Shown: positions 32,591-41,523 of the stretch, piece by piece
How positions within the stretch are numbered: the stretch's first letter is position 1
Layout of the letters: each line of letters opens with the position of its first letter
Source of the DNA: an uncultured Phascolarctobacterium sp.
GTDB taxonomy: Bacteria; Bacillota; Negativicutes; Acidaminococcales; Acidaminococcaceae
Direction: 5' to 3'
DNA length: 64,000 nt
NCBI GenBank assembly: GCA_905200645.1
Contig: CAJKLD010000004.1
Span: 1-64,000 of the forward strand
Notes under the pieces: generated by a model
Told to the model about the DNA's origin: nothing
What the model saw: the letters and a program-made list of their open reading frames with translations, nothing else
The model's database searches: none
Made by a program: the position numbers and the translations under genes

Positions 32591-33517
32591 ATGGAAGTTA
32601 GTAAGCAAGCCAAGCATATCGTCAGCGTCAGTTTAGGGTCTTCTAAACGTGATGCCAGTGCCGTGTTGGAGCTTTGCGGGCAAAAAGTGCATATTGAGCG
32701 GCGTGGCACTGACGGTGATTTTCGCTTTGCGCGGGAACTCATGGAGCAGTGGGATGGCAAAGCAGACGCTATAGGCCTTGGCGGCACTGATTTATATGTA
32801 TATGCCGGTAAGGAGCGTTATATCTTCCGCGAATCTGCTCGTTTGGTAGCAAATGTGAAACACACGCCCGTATTGGATGGCAGCGGCGTAAAAAATTCCT
32901 TGGAGCGCAAGCTCATTCGTCAGCTGGCTGCTGGTAATAAAGTGCCTATTAAGGGAAGTAAAGTGCTGCTGGTGTGTGCAGTGGACCGTTTCGGTATGGC
33001 GGAGGCTTTGTTGGAAGCAGGAGCACAGGTTGCTTTTGGTGATTTGATTTTTGGACTGAATATAAATAAACCGTTGCGCTCGCTCAAAGCTTTGGCTTGG
33101 TGGGCTTCTTTATTGGCCCCGGTGGTGACTAAGCTGCCTGTAAGCTGGTTCTATCCCATGGGGAAGGAGCAAGACGAACGTGTGGTGCGTCATCCGGAAT
33201 ATTTTTTGGAAAGCGATATTATAGCAGGCGATTTTCATTATATAAAAAAATTTATGCCGGAACATTTGCCCGGCAAGATTATCATTACTAATACGGTTAC
33301 CGCGGCAGACAGGGAAATGCTGCGTAAGGCCGGTATAAAAATTCTTATAACAACTACGCCCTGCATTCAAGGGCGCAGCTTTGGTACTAATGTAATGGAA
33401 GCAATGCTCGTGGCCTTACATGATGGGAAAGGGCCTTTATCTGCCGAAGAGTATTTAAAGCTCATTGAGCATTATCATATAGAATCTTCTGTGGAGTACC
33501 TTGGTACGAAGGAGTAG
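32591..33517 (+). CDS. conserved protein annotated in relatives as quinate 5-dehydrogenase-like
   Basis: Protein of 308 residues; the family is known to me only from automatic 'quinate 5-dehydrogenase' labels in Firmicutes, which rest on weak evidence. No Rossmann glycine motif is obvious. VLLVCAVDRFGMAEALLEAG near 128 could be a nucleotide fold. Other conserved-looking stretches are AIGLGGTDLYVYAGKERY near 60 and TTTPCIQGRSFGTNVMEAM near 257. Cytoplasmic. GGGAG precedes the ATG. It ends seven bases before an acyl-ACP-reductase-like gene, with which it is surely co-translated. Function unknown. Confidence 0.7.
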   Translation: MEVSKQAKHIVSVSLGSSKRDASAVLELCGQKVHIERRGTDGDFRFARELMEQWDGKADAIGLGGTDLYVYAGKERYIFRESARLVANVKHTPVLDGSGVKNSLERKLIRQLAAGNKVPIKGSKVLLVCAVDRFGMAEALLEAGAQVAFGDLIFGLNINKPLRSLKALAWWASLLAPVVTKLPVSWFYPMGKEQDERVVRHPEYFLESDIIAGDFHYIKKFMPEHLPGKIIITNTVTAADREMLRKAGIKILITTTPCIQGRSFGTNVMEAMLVALHDGKGPLSAEEYLKLIEHYHIESSVEYLGTKE

Positions 33518-33524
33518 TATTATC

Positions 33525-34610
33525 ATGGAAAAGTTTGCTTTTATCATTCACCCTCTTTCCTTGGAGGACATGGAGCATTTATCTCCGCTTATGAAGTATA
33601 TTCCTGCCCCGATTATTGAGGCTGGGTTAAAAATGAAAAAACCTTTTAAGGTTTCCCATATTACCGGCGTTAAAAGCCCTTATGCCGAAGCAGAAGGCTG
33701 GTTTATCGGCTGCCCGCTGACTGCGAAGCAGATGGTGGAGCTGCCGGAAGAATTTGTTATGGACAGAATTATTGAATCCGGCAGAGTAGCGCAGGAATTA
33801 GGTGCTAAAATAGTCGGCTTAGGTGCTTTTACTTCCATTGTAGGCGACGCAGGTATTACGGTGGCAAAAAATCTTGATATAGCCGTAACCTCCGGCAACA
33901 GCTATACGGTTGCTACTGCCGTGCAGGGCACCAAGGAGGCGGCGCAGATGATGGGTAAAAACCTTAAAGACTGTCGCGCCGTGGTAGTTGGCGCAACAGG
34001 CTCTATTGGTGCTGCTTCCGTGCGCCTTTTAGCTAAGGAGGTTAAGCACATTACCTTAGTTGCAAGACACATGGAGCCTTTGGAGGAACTGGCGCAGGAG
34101 CTTATTCAGCAAAATCACTGCGAAGTGGCCGTTAGCCAGGATATTCATGCTTCATTAAAGCATGCGGATATTGTGATGACCGTTACCAGCGCTTTAGACT
34201 TTTTAATTGAACCGGGAGATTTAATGCCTGGTTCCGTGGTCTGCGACGTAGCGCGCCCCCGTAATGTTTCCCGCGAGGTATCTTTAAGCCGCAACGATGT
34301 TTTGGTTATCGAAGGCGGTATTATCAATGTGCCGGGCAATGTGGATTTTCATTTTAATTTTGGCTTTCCGCCGCGTACTTCTTATGCCTGTATGAGTGAA
34401 ACTATGATTTTGGCTTTGGACGGACGCTATGAAAATTTCTCTTTGGGACGTAATCTTGATGTAAACAAGATTGACTTAATTTCCAAGCTGGCAGACAAGC
34501 ATAATTTCCGCATGGCAGGTTTCCGTAACTTTGAAAGAGCCGTTTCCCACGAGCATATTCAAGAGGTGCGTCATAATGCGCAGATAGCGTTGGCTATCCA
34601 TGGCTTTTGA
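33525..34610 (+). CDS. acyl-ACP reductase-like / COG5322 dehydrogenase
   Basis: NAD(P)-dependent oxidoreductase of 361 residues, related to COG5322 and the cyanobacterial long-chain acyl-ACP reductase. Rossmann motif VVGATGSIGAASVRLL lies near 150. The segment with C289 (SYACMSETMILAL) followed by ENFSLGRN corresponds to the active-site cysteine region of acyl-ACP reductase, which forms a thioester on the way to an aldehyde. The ATG at 33525 has AAGGAG upstream. Paired with the 308-residue protein just before it. No aldehyde decarbonylase is nearby. Shikimate/quinate dehydrogenase labels are possible but less fitting. Confidence 0.72.
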   Translation: MEKFAFIIHPLSLEDMEHLSPLMKYIPAPIIEAGLKMKKPFKVSHITGVKSPYAEAEGWFIGCPLTAKQMVELPEEFVMDRIIESGRVAQELGAKIVGLGAFTSIVGDAGITVAKNLDIAVTSGNSYTVATAVQGTKEAAQMMGKNLKDCRAVVVGATGSIGAASVRLLAKEVKHITLVARHMEPLEELAQELIQQNHCEVAVSQDIHASLKHADIVMTVTSALDFLIEPGDLMPGSVVCDVARPRNVSREVSLSRNDVLVIEGGIINVPGNVDFHFNFGFPPRTSYACMSETMILALDGRYENFSLGRNLDVNKIDLISKLADKHNFRMAGFRNFERAVSHEHIQEVRHNAQIALAIHGF

Positions 34611-34612
34611 TA

Positions 34613-34642
34613 TTGACAAGGGAAAAGGGCACAGCTTATAAT
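34613..34642 (+). promoter_or_regulatory. promoter of greA-lysS
   Basis: TTGACA (34613-34618), 18-base spacer, TATAAT (34637-34642). Fifty bases before greA. Confidence 0.8.
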
Positions 34643-34691
34643 AAAATTTAAAGGTAAATTATTTAATAAATTTTTATAAAGGAGCAGAAAA

Positions 34692-35168
34692 ATGGCTACT
34701 AAAGAAACTCAAATTACCGCTGAAGGTCTTAGAAAATTAGAAGAAGAATTAGCTCAACGTAAAGGCCCTATTCGTGAGGAAATTGTTGAGCGTTTGAAAG
34801 AAGCACGTGCGCAGGGCGACTTAAGCGAAAACTCTGAGTACGATCAAGCTAAGGAAGACCAAGGCAAAAATGAAGGCCGTATTTTAGAGCTGGAAATGAT
34901 GATTAAAACAGCAGTTATCATCGACACATCTGCTTCTGGAGCAGAAGGCGTTGTAACTTTAGGCCGTACCGTGGTGCTCAAGGATATGGAAACCGGCGAC
35001 GAGGAAACCTATATCGTTGTTGGTACTACCGAGGCAGATCCTTTCAATAACCGTATTTCTAATGAATCTCCCGTAGGCTCCGCTATTTTAGGACAAAAGG
35101 TACATAGCGTTGTGGTAGCTAATACTCCTGCAGGAGAGCTTTCCTATGAAATTTTGGAAATTAAATAA
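34692..35168 (+). CDS. greA: transcription elongation factor GreA
   Basis: Rescues backtracked RNA polymerase by stimulating transcript cleavage. The 158 residues match the family: an N-terminal coiled-coil (about 8-77) with the tip sequence DLSENSEYDQAKEDQ carrying acidic residues that reach the active site, and an FKBP-like C-terminal domain ending with SYEILEIK. AAAGGAG precedes the ATG. Operon with lysS (14-base gap), as in clostridia. Confidence 0.96.
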   Translation: MATKETQITAEGLRKLEEELAQRKGPIREEIVERLKEARAQGDLSENSEYDQAKEDQGKNEGRILELEMMIKTAVIIDTSASGAEGVVTLGRTVVLKDMETGDEETYIVVGTTEADPFNNRISNESPVGSAILGQKVHSVVVANTPAGELSYEILEIK

Positions 35169-35182
35169 TAAGGAGCAAAAGC

Positions 35183-37150
35183 ATGACAGAAAATAAGCAA
35201 GTAGAAGAAAAGGAATCGCTCACAGAGGTTGAACTCAATGAGCAAATGCAGAACCGTATCGATAAAATGCACCGCATTGAAGAAGCGGGCTGGAACCCTT
35301 TTGGCCGCCGTTTCCCGTGGACTCACCGCAGCGCTGATGTCAACGAGCAGTTTGAAGCTTTGGCTGAATCCGAATCAGAGGTAAAACTGGCCGGCCGCGT
35401 AATGGCCATTCGCGGTCACGGTAAAACCTGCTTTATGGATATGCAGGATAAAACCGGACGTATGCAGCTGTACGTGCGCAAAGACGTATTGGGTGAAGAA
35501 AATTATGCTTTAGTAAAAATGATGGATATCGGCGATACCATCGGCGTTACCGGCAGTGTTTTCCGCACTCACATGGGTGAGGTTTCCGTTAAGGTACACG
35601 CTATGGAAATGCTGTCTAAATCCCTGCGTCCGCTGCCGGAAAAATGGCATGGCTTAAAGGATATTGAAACCCGTTATCGTCAGCGTTATGTTGATTTGAT
35701 TGTAAATCCTGAGGTGCGTGATACCTTTGTAAAACGCAGCCAAATTATCAGAAGCGTGCGCGAGGTATTGGACAGCCACGGATTTTTAGAGGTTGAAACT
35801 CCAATCCTCAACACTATTGCAGGCGGCGCCGCTGCCCGTCCGTTTATCAGCTATCATAATGCTTTGGATATGCAGGTTTATATGCGTATTGCTCCGGAGC
35901 TGTACTTAAAACGCCTTATCGTTGGCGGTATGGACCGCGTTTATGAATTGGGACGCGTATTCCGCAACGAGGGTATTGATAACAGGCATAATCCTGAATT
36001 TACCAGCGTAGAAATTTATCAAGCCTTTGCTGATTATCGCGATATGATGGATTTGACTGAAGAAGTAGTAGTTAAAACTGCTATGAATGTTTTGGGTACG
36101 ACCAAAATCACTTATGAAGGCACCGAAATAGAGCTGGCTTCTCCTTGGAAGCGTATAAGCATGATTGACGCTGTCAAGGAATATGCAGGCAAGGATTTCA
36201 CCAATGTAACCGACATTGAAGAAGCGCGCGCTCTGGCCAAAGAGCTGAAGGTTGCCGTTGAGCCTACCTTTGGCATTGGCAAGATTATCAACGCTTGCTT
36301 TGAAGAATATGTTGAGGATAAGCTGATTCAACCGACTTTTATTACCGGTCATCCTAAAGAAATTTCTCCGCTGGCTAAGAGTAATCCCGATAATCCGGAA
36401 ATTACCGACCGCTTTGAAGCTTATATTTACGGCCGCGAAATCTGCAACGGTTTTACCGAGCTTAACGACCCGATTGACCAACGCGAACGCTTCCTGAAGC
36501 AGGTTGAAGAACGTGCTAACGGCGACGAAGAAGCTAATATGATGGACGAAGATTTTGTTAATGCTTTGGAATACGGTCTGCCTCCCACAGGCGGATTAGG
36601 CATCGGCATTGACCGTTTGGTTATGTTCTTAACGGATAGCTCAACTATTCGCGACGTTTTGTTCTTCCCCACCATGAAACCTTTGAAATCTGAAGCTCAT
36701 CCTATGGAGCTGCCGGAGCAGATTAAAGCTACCGTTGGCGTTGCCGAAACTGCTGAAGTAAAACCGGAGGCTATTGATTTTTCCAAGGTAGAGATAGAGC
36801 CGCTGTTTGCCGATTTTGTTGATTTTGATACTTTCAGCAAGTCTGACTTCCGCGCAGTAAAGGTTAAGGACTGTGTTGCTGTACCTAAAAGCAAAAAGCT
36901 GCTGCAATTTACTTTGGACGATGGTACAGGTGCCGACCGTACTATTTTGAGCGGTATCCATGCTTTCTATGAGCCGGAAGAGCTTTTGGGCAAGACCTTG
37001 ATTGCTATTACCAATCTGCCGCCGCGCAAGATGATGGGCATTGAATCCTGCGGTATGCTATTGAGCGCTGTTCATCAAGAAGAAGGCGCAGAAAAGCTGC
37101 ATCTCTTAATGGTAGATCCGCATATTCCTGCCGGCGCTAAGCTGTACTAA
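35183..37150 (+). CDS. lysS: lysyl-tRNA synthetase with C-terminal tRNA-binding domain
   Basis: Class II synthetase charging tRNA-Lys, 655 residues against about 490-500 for usual bacterial LysRS. An OB-fold anticodon domain (about 55-160) is followed by the catalytic core, with motif 2 RVFRNEGIDNRHNPEF near 257 and motif 3 GLGIGIDRLVMFL near 472. After the normal end, residues about 543-655 form a Trbp111/EMAP-type tRNA-binding domain (KSDFRAVKVKDC, then NLPPRKMMGIESCGMLLSA), usually found on MetRS. It should strengthen general tRNA binding. AAGGAG before the ATG; operon with greA. Confidence 0.95.
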   Translation: MTENKQVEEKESLTEVELNEQMQNRIDKMHRIEEAGWNPFGRRFPWTHRSADVNEQFEALAESESEVKLAGRVMAIRGHGKTCFMDMQDKTGRMQLYVRKDVLGEENYALVKMMDIGDTIGVTGSVFRTHMGEVSVKVHAMEMLSKSLRPLPEKWHGLKDIETRYRQRYVDLIVNPEVRDTFVKRSQIIRSVREVLDSHGFLEVETPILNTIAGGAAARPFISYHNALDMQVYMRIAPELYLKRLIVGGMDRVYELGRVFRNEGIDNRHNPEFTSVEIYQAFADYRDMMDLTEEVVVKTAMNVLGTTKITYEGTEIELASPWKRISMIDAVKEYAGKDFTNVTDIEEARALAKELKVAVEPTFGIGKIINACFEEYVEDKLIQPTFITGHPKEISPLAKSNPDNPEITDRFEAYIYGREICNGFTELNDPIDQRERFLKQVEERANGDEEANMMDEDFVNALEYGLPPTGGLGIGIDRLVMFLTDSSTIRDVLFFPTMKPLKSEAHPMELPEQIKATVGVAETAEVKPEAIDFSKVEIEPLFADFVDFDTFSKSDFRAVKVKDCVAVPKSKKLLQFTLDDGTGADRTILSGIHAFYEPEELLGKTLIAITNLPPRKMMGIESCGMLLSAVHQEEGAEKLHLLMVDPHIPAGAKLY

Positions 37151-37166
37151 TAATTAAAAATTGATT

Positions 37167-37207
37167 GTGGCTTTTATGAGAGGACATTCTCATAAAAGCC
37201 ACTTTTT
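37167..37207 (+). terminator. terminator after lysS
   Basis: GTGGCTTTTATGAGA (37167-37181) pairs perfectly with 37188-37202, followed by TTTTT. Confidence 0.93.
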
Positions 37208-37235
37208 ATATTTGCTTTGTTTTGATAAAATAGAA

Positions 37236-37275
37236 AAAGGGACTGCCTTCTTTTGTGGAAGGCAGTCCTTTAAAT
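37236..37275 (-). terminator. terminator of the putP operon
   Basis: GGACTGCCTTC (37240-37250) with GAAGGCAGTCC (37258-37268). On the minus strand it is followed by CTTTTTC. Confidence 0.85.
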
Positions 37276-37292
37276 TTTTTATGTTTAGATAA

Positions 37293-37871
37293 CTACACTA
37301 TGGTCTTGACCGTAAAATAATAAATAATCATCGTGCACACTAAAAAACAAAGAAAAAGATAATATCCCATTTGTTTCCATGGAAGCTGTAAGCCGGAATA
37401 TTTTTCGCAGTAGCTCCAAAAGCACCCTAAGGTCATCAAATTAAAAGCTACGGCAATAACTAGCATTGTCCACACGCTGTTGGCTAAGGGCAGATAAGCA
37501 AAGCTTAAATTTATAACGGCTAGAAATGGCATACCTACCATAGTTTCCTTGTGGTGTCCGCCTGCCAGCGCAAAGCACAGCGTCAGTACAATGCAGCCTG
37601 CTATAACGGGAAACAGTGCTGCCTGCGCCATTTTTGCGCCGGTGGTGCGCACTTCGTCTAGACGGCTGCGCCAGTAAAAGCGACCGAAACAGCGGTACAG
37701 CATGCGCAGTAAAGCAATATCAAGAATAAAGCTGAACACCATATCCAGCGCGCCTAACTGCATAAGTCCCGTAATAAACAAAACCAGCAGAAAGGCTAGT
37801 GAGCCTATCAGAAAAAATAGCTGATTATATAGCCAATACCAAAAAGTGATGGTCGTGAAGGGAGTAAACAT
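37293..37871 (-). CDS. integral membrane protein of unknown function
   Basis: Membrane protein of 192 residues with about five hydrophobic segments and a basic cytoplasmic loop (RCFGRFYWRSRLDEVR). I do not recognise a family. It starts eight bases after the stop of the PutP-type symporter on the same strand, with a GAGGA ribosome site inside the end of that gene, so the two are translationally linked. It may be an accessory subunit of the symporter; this is inference only. Confidence 0.65.
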   Translation of the reverse strand: MFTPFTTITFWYWLYNQLFFLIGSLAFLLVLFITGLMQLGALDMVFSFILDIALLRMLYRCFGRFYWRSRLDEVRTTGAKMAQAALFPVIAGCIVLTLCFALAGGHHKETMVGMPFLAVINLSFAYLPLANSVWTMLVIAVAFNLMTLGCFWSYCEKYSGLQLPWKQMGYYLFLCFLVCTMIIYYFTVKTIV

Positions 37872-37879
37872 AAATTTTA

Positions 37880-39331
37880 TTAGTCCTCGTATTTAACGGC
37901 TTTGTCGTAAAGCTTTTCTACATCTTTAGAAGGAGCGGGGCTAAGGTAGGAGCAGATAAAGCCTGCCAAGAGACTTGCGAAAAATCCCGGCAGAATTTCG
38001 TAAATACCAGTAGAAGAAAAGAATATAAACCAGCCGATATCAACCACAGCGCCTATTACAATAGCGGCAACAGCACCTTGGAAGTTAAAGCGGCGCCAGA
38101 ACAAGCTTAGCAGAATGGCGGGACCAAAGGCAGAACCAAATACACCCCAGGCGTTGGACACTAAAGCCATAATGGAGCCTGCGTTGGGATTGGCTGCCAT
38201 GTATAGCGCGGTTAAGGAAATTCCCAAAACCACAAAACGTCCTGCCCACAGCATTTCTTTGTCAGAAGCTTTGTTGTTGCGGAACAAGGGCTTGTAAACG
38301 TCGCTGGCAAAGGAGGAGGCAGCGGCTAAAAGCTGGCTGTCGGCGGTACTCATGGAAGCTGCCAAAACAGCGGACAGCAGTACACCGGAAATCAAAGCCG
38401 GAAAAATTTGGCGCACCATAGCGATAAATACTAAAGAGTTTTTGCTGATGTTTTCGTCAAAGCCTAAGAACATACGGCCGATAACGCCTACTAAAACAGC
38501 GAAAACCAAAATTAAGGTGGTCCAGCAGATGCCGATAGCAGCAGATTTACCCATATCCTTTTGCTTGCCCAAGGACATGAAACGAATAATAATGTGCGGC
38601 ATACCAAAGTAGCCAAGACCCCAAGCCAAGCCGGAAACGATATCGCGCCAGTCGGCATAAGGGTTCCAATAGTTAACGGGAATAGAGGCGGCGGTTTCCG
38701 GATTGATAAAGGAAGCGGCAAACAGAGGCGCAACCAGCAGCGCGCCCAGCATAATCAAGCCTTGGAAAAAGTCGGTCCAGCAAACGGCGGAGAAGCCGCC
38801 CAAAAAGGTGTAGCTGACGATAATGATGGCTGCCAAATACATAGCCATGGTAGCGTCCATGCCGATAACGGTGTTAAACAGCGTACCGCAGGCTTTAATG
38901 CTGGATGCAGCGTAAATTGTGTAGGCTACCAAAAAAACTACGGCGCAGATAATTTGCAGCAAACGTGATTTAGAAAGAAAACGATTAGTTAGAAACTGCG
39001 GTATGGTGATGGAATCTTTTGCCACAATGGAAAAAGAACGCAGGCGCGGCGCTTCAAAAAGCCAGCTCATGGTGTAGCCGATTAAGAGACCCACGCCAAT
39101 CCACATCTGACCTAAGCCCAAAGCATATACGGAAGCGGGCAGCCCCATCAAAACCCAGGCGCTCATATCCGAAGCGCCGGCGCTGAGACCTGTTACCCAC
39201 GGACCCATTTCGCGGCCGCCAAGAAAATAAGTTTTCTCACCGCCGTTTTTATCCTTGATAAAGAACCAAATACCTACGCCAATCATGCAGGCTAGGTAAA
39301 TAACGAATACGATGATTTCAGTATAATTCAT
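37880..39331 (-). CDS. putP: sodium:solute symporter, PutP (proline) type
   Basis: Sodium-coupled uptake carrier of the SSS family, 483 residues with about thirteen hydrophobic segments. Signatures include LSAGASDMSAWVLMGLPASVYALG near 50 (sodium site), the WGLGYFGMPHIIIRFMS stretch near 235, and SAVLAASMSTADSQLLAASS near 320. These match PutP closely, so proline is the likely substrate. TTTGGAGGGG precedes the ATG. Followed by a small membrane protein gene in the same operon. Other SSS substrates such as pantothenate are less likely. Confidence 0.88.
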   Translation of the reverse strand: MNYTEIIVFVIYLACMIGVGIWFFIKDKNGGEKTYFLGGREMGPWVTGLSAGASDMSAWVLMGLPASVYALGLGQMWIGVGLLIGYTMSWLFEAPRLRSFSIVAKDSITIPQFLTNRFLSKSRLLQIICAVVFLVAYTIYAASSIKACGTLFNTVIGMDATMAMYLAAIIIVSYTFLGGFSAVCWTDFFQGLIMLGALLVAPLFAASFINPETAASIPVNYWNPYADWRDIVSGLAWGLGYFGMPHIIIRFMSLGKQKDMGKSAAIGICWTTLILVFAVLVGVIGRMFLGFDENISKNSLVFIAMVRQIFPALISGVLLSAVLAASMSTADSQLLAAASSFASDVYKPLFRNNKASDKEMLWAGRFVVLGISLTALYMAANPNAGSIMALVSNAWGVFGSAFGPAILLSLFWRRFNFQGAVAAIVIGAVVDIGWFIFFSSTGIYEILPGFFASLLAGFICSYLSPAPSKDVEKLYDKAVKYED

Positions 39332-39450
39332 AAAACCAACCCCTCCAAATAAATAGATAATAACATTATATAAGTAAAATGGCGGTAATACAAGTGAATT
39401 TGTAAAAGAATACCGAAAAACAAGAGAGAAACCTCAATTTACGACTTTTC

Positions 39451-39479
39451 TTGACGCAATTTAATGCCTGTTATATAAT
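39451..39479 (+). promoter_or_regulatory. promoter of the DUF1934-DUF1846 genes
   Basis: TTGACG (39451-39456), 17-base spacer, TATAAT (39474-39479). The leader to the start at 39604 is about 120 bases; no known riboswitch pattern was recognised in it. Confidence 0.7.
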
Positions 39480-39603
39480 ATTGGAGAATAAAAAGGCATT
39501 TTATGCAGTGTAGAGTGACAAAAATTTAGTAGGGCTTGCGACCTTTCGATCGTAATGTTGTGGCGAAAAGGGGCAGGCTCTAGTCGTGTTTATGGAGAAG
39601 CTG

Positions 39604-40041
39604 ATGAAACCGGTAAAAATTCGTATTTACAGTGTGAGTAAGGGCGACGCAGGCGAAAAGCAGACTACCGAGCAAAATTATCAGGGCAGTATGACGGAGC
39701 GCGCCGGAAAATATTATGTGATGTATCATGAGGATGCTCAATCGGGAATGGAGGGCACTAAGACCACGCTGAAATGGGATCAAAAAAGCGTAGTTATTAT
39801 GCGCAGCGGCACTACTGATCACCGTCAGGAATTTCGCCGCGGCTATAAGGATCAAAGCATTTACCAAACTCCTTATATGAAAATACCGCTGCTGACGCAT
39901 ACTCACTATTTATATACCTATTTTCGCGACGGGAAATGGCATTTGGAAATAGAGTATACCTTGTACCATGACGGAGCTCCCTATGGCGATATGCAGATTT
40001 TAATTAAAGTAGAGGAATTGCAGGATGAAAATTGGCTTTGA
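39604..40041 (+). CDS. DUF1934-family protein (YwiB-like)
   Basis: Soluble protein of 145 residues, a lipocalin-like beta barrel family (DUF1934) of unknown function, here with the typical order VKIRIYSVSK, then GKYYVMYHED and HLEIEYTLY. In Bacillus the family member ywiB sits next to argS; here DUF1846 lies between. Several starts are possible. The ATG at 39604 is chosen because ATGGAG lies six bases before it, while 39592 (ATG) and 39586 (GTG) have poorer sites. It overlaps the next gene by 17 bases. Confidence 0.78.
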   Translation: MKPVKIRIYSVSKGDAGEKQTTEQNYQGSMTERAGKYYVMYHEDAQSGMEGTKTTLKWDQKSVVIMRSGTTDHRQEFRRGYKDQSIYQTPYMKIPLLTHTHYLYTYFRDGKWHLEIEYTLYHDGAPYGDMQILIKVEELQDENWL

Positions 40042-41491
40042 TAATCAAAAGTATTTAAGTATGCAGTCTGAACATATCAGAGAACGCATTAGCAAATTTG
40101 GTGATAAGCTTTATTTGGAATTTGGCGGCAAGCTGTTTGACGATTACCATGCTTCCCGCGTGCTTCCCGGCTTTGCTCCCGATAGCAAACTGCAAATGCT
40201 TTTGCAGTTGGTGGACCAAGCTGAGATAATTATTTCCATCAATGCTTCTGATATTGAAAACAACAAAATGCGGCATGATTTGGGCTTGACCTATGATTTG
40301 GACGTGCTGCGTTTGGTAAAGGTTTATCGTTCTAAGGGATTATATGTGAGCAGCGTAGTTGTTACCCAATATAAAGGCCAAAAGTCCATTGAAAGTTTTA
40401 AAAATAAGCTGGAAGCTATGGATATCAAGGTTTATTATCATTATCCTATTGAAGGTTATCCTCACAATGTGGAGCATATTGTCAGCGACGACGGCTACGG
40501 TAAAAACGATTATGTAGAAACTACGCGTCCGCTGGTAGTTGTTACGGCTCCCGGACCCGGCAGCGGTAAAATGGCTACCTGCCTTTCCCAACTATATCAC
40601 GAAAATAAGCGCGGCATTAAGGCCGGTTATGCTAAATTTGAAACCTTCCCTATTTGGAATCTGCCTTTGAAGCATCCGGTGAATATGGCCTATGAGGCTG
40701 CTACCGCAGATTTGCAGGATGTAAATATGATTGACCCCTTCCATTTGGAGGCTTACGGCGTAACCACCGTTAATTATAATCGTGACGTAGAGATTTATCC
40801 TGTTTTGGCGGCGATCTTTGAAGGTATTTACGGTTATTGTCCTTATAAATCTCCTACGGATATGGGTGTGAACATGGCTGGTAACTGTATTTGTGACGAC
40901 GAGGTGTGCTGCGAAGCTTCCCGGCAGGAAATTATCCGCCGTTATTATCAATCTTGGAACCGCATGGTTAAGGATGAGGCTACTAAGCAAGAGGTTTATA
41001 CGCTGGAGCTGCTCATGAAGCAGGCTAAAGTCGGTGTTCATGACCGACGTGTAGTGACGGTAGCAAAAGAGATTGCGGAAGAACGTAAATGTGCCGTAAT
41101 TACCTTGGAGCTGGCCGACGGCAGGATTGTTTCCGGCAAGACCACCGATTTATTAGGTCCTGCCAGTGCAGTTTTGTTGAACGCCGTGAAGGCTTTAGGC
41201 AATATTGCCGATGAAATGCACCTGATTGCTCCAGCCTACATCAATCCGATTCAAGGATTGAAAACTAAATTTTTAGGCAGTAAAAATCCCCGCCTGCATA
41301 CGGACGAGGTGCTGATTGCCTTGTCCATGTGCGCTGCAACCGATGCTTTAGCTAAGCTGGCGCTGGAGCAGTTGCCAAAGCTCAAGGGGTGCCAGGCTCA
41401 TTCTACCGTAATGCTTACGGAGGGTGATTTTAAAATCTTCAAAAAGCTGGGCATAGAATTAACTAACGACCCGGTTTACGAAACGATGTAA
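40025..41491 (+). CDS. DUF1846-family protein
   Basis: Protein of 488 residues belonging to the DUF1846 family (about 500 residues, widespread in Firmicutes and fusobacteria); its biochemical role is not established to my knowledge. Conserved features are the N-terminal GFDNQKYLSMQSEHIRER, a P-loop-like TAPGPGSGKMATCLSQLYH near 178, and a cysteine cluster CICDDEVCC near 295. The P-loop-like motif suggests nucleotide use. The ATG lies within the end of the DUF1934 gene, preceded by GCAGGATG, so translation is coupled. argS follows after 32 bases. Confidence 0.85.
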   Translation: MKIGFDNQKYLSMQSEHIRERISKFGDKLYLEFGGKLFDDYHASRVLPGFAPDSKLQMLLQLVDQAEIIISINASDIENNKMRHDLGLTYDLDVLRLVKVYRSKGLYVSSVVVTQYKGQKSIESFKNKLEAMDIKVYYHYPIEGYPHNVEHIVSDDGYGKNDYVETTRPLVVVTAPGPGSGKMATCLSQLYHENKRGIKAGYAKFETFPIWNLPLKHPVNMAYEAATADLQDVNMIDPFHLEAYGVTTVNYNRDVEIYPVLAAIFEGIYGYCPYKSPTDMGVNMAGNCICDDEVCCEASRQEIIRRYYQSWNRMVKDEATKQEVYTLELLMKQAKVGVHDRRVVTVAKEIAEERKCAVITLELADGRIVSGKTTDLLGPASAVLLNAVKALGNIADEMHLIAPAYINPIQGLKTKFLGSKNPRLHTDEVLIALSMCAATDALAKLALEQLPKLKGCQAHSTVMLTEGDFKIFKKLGIELTNDPVYETM

Positions 41492-41523
41492 GCCCAAAAT
41501 AAATAATAAGGAGAGATTTTGCT

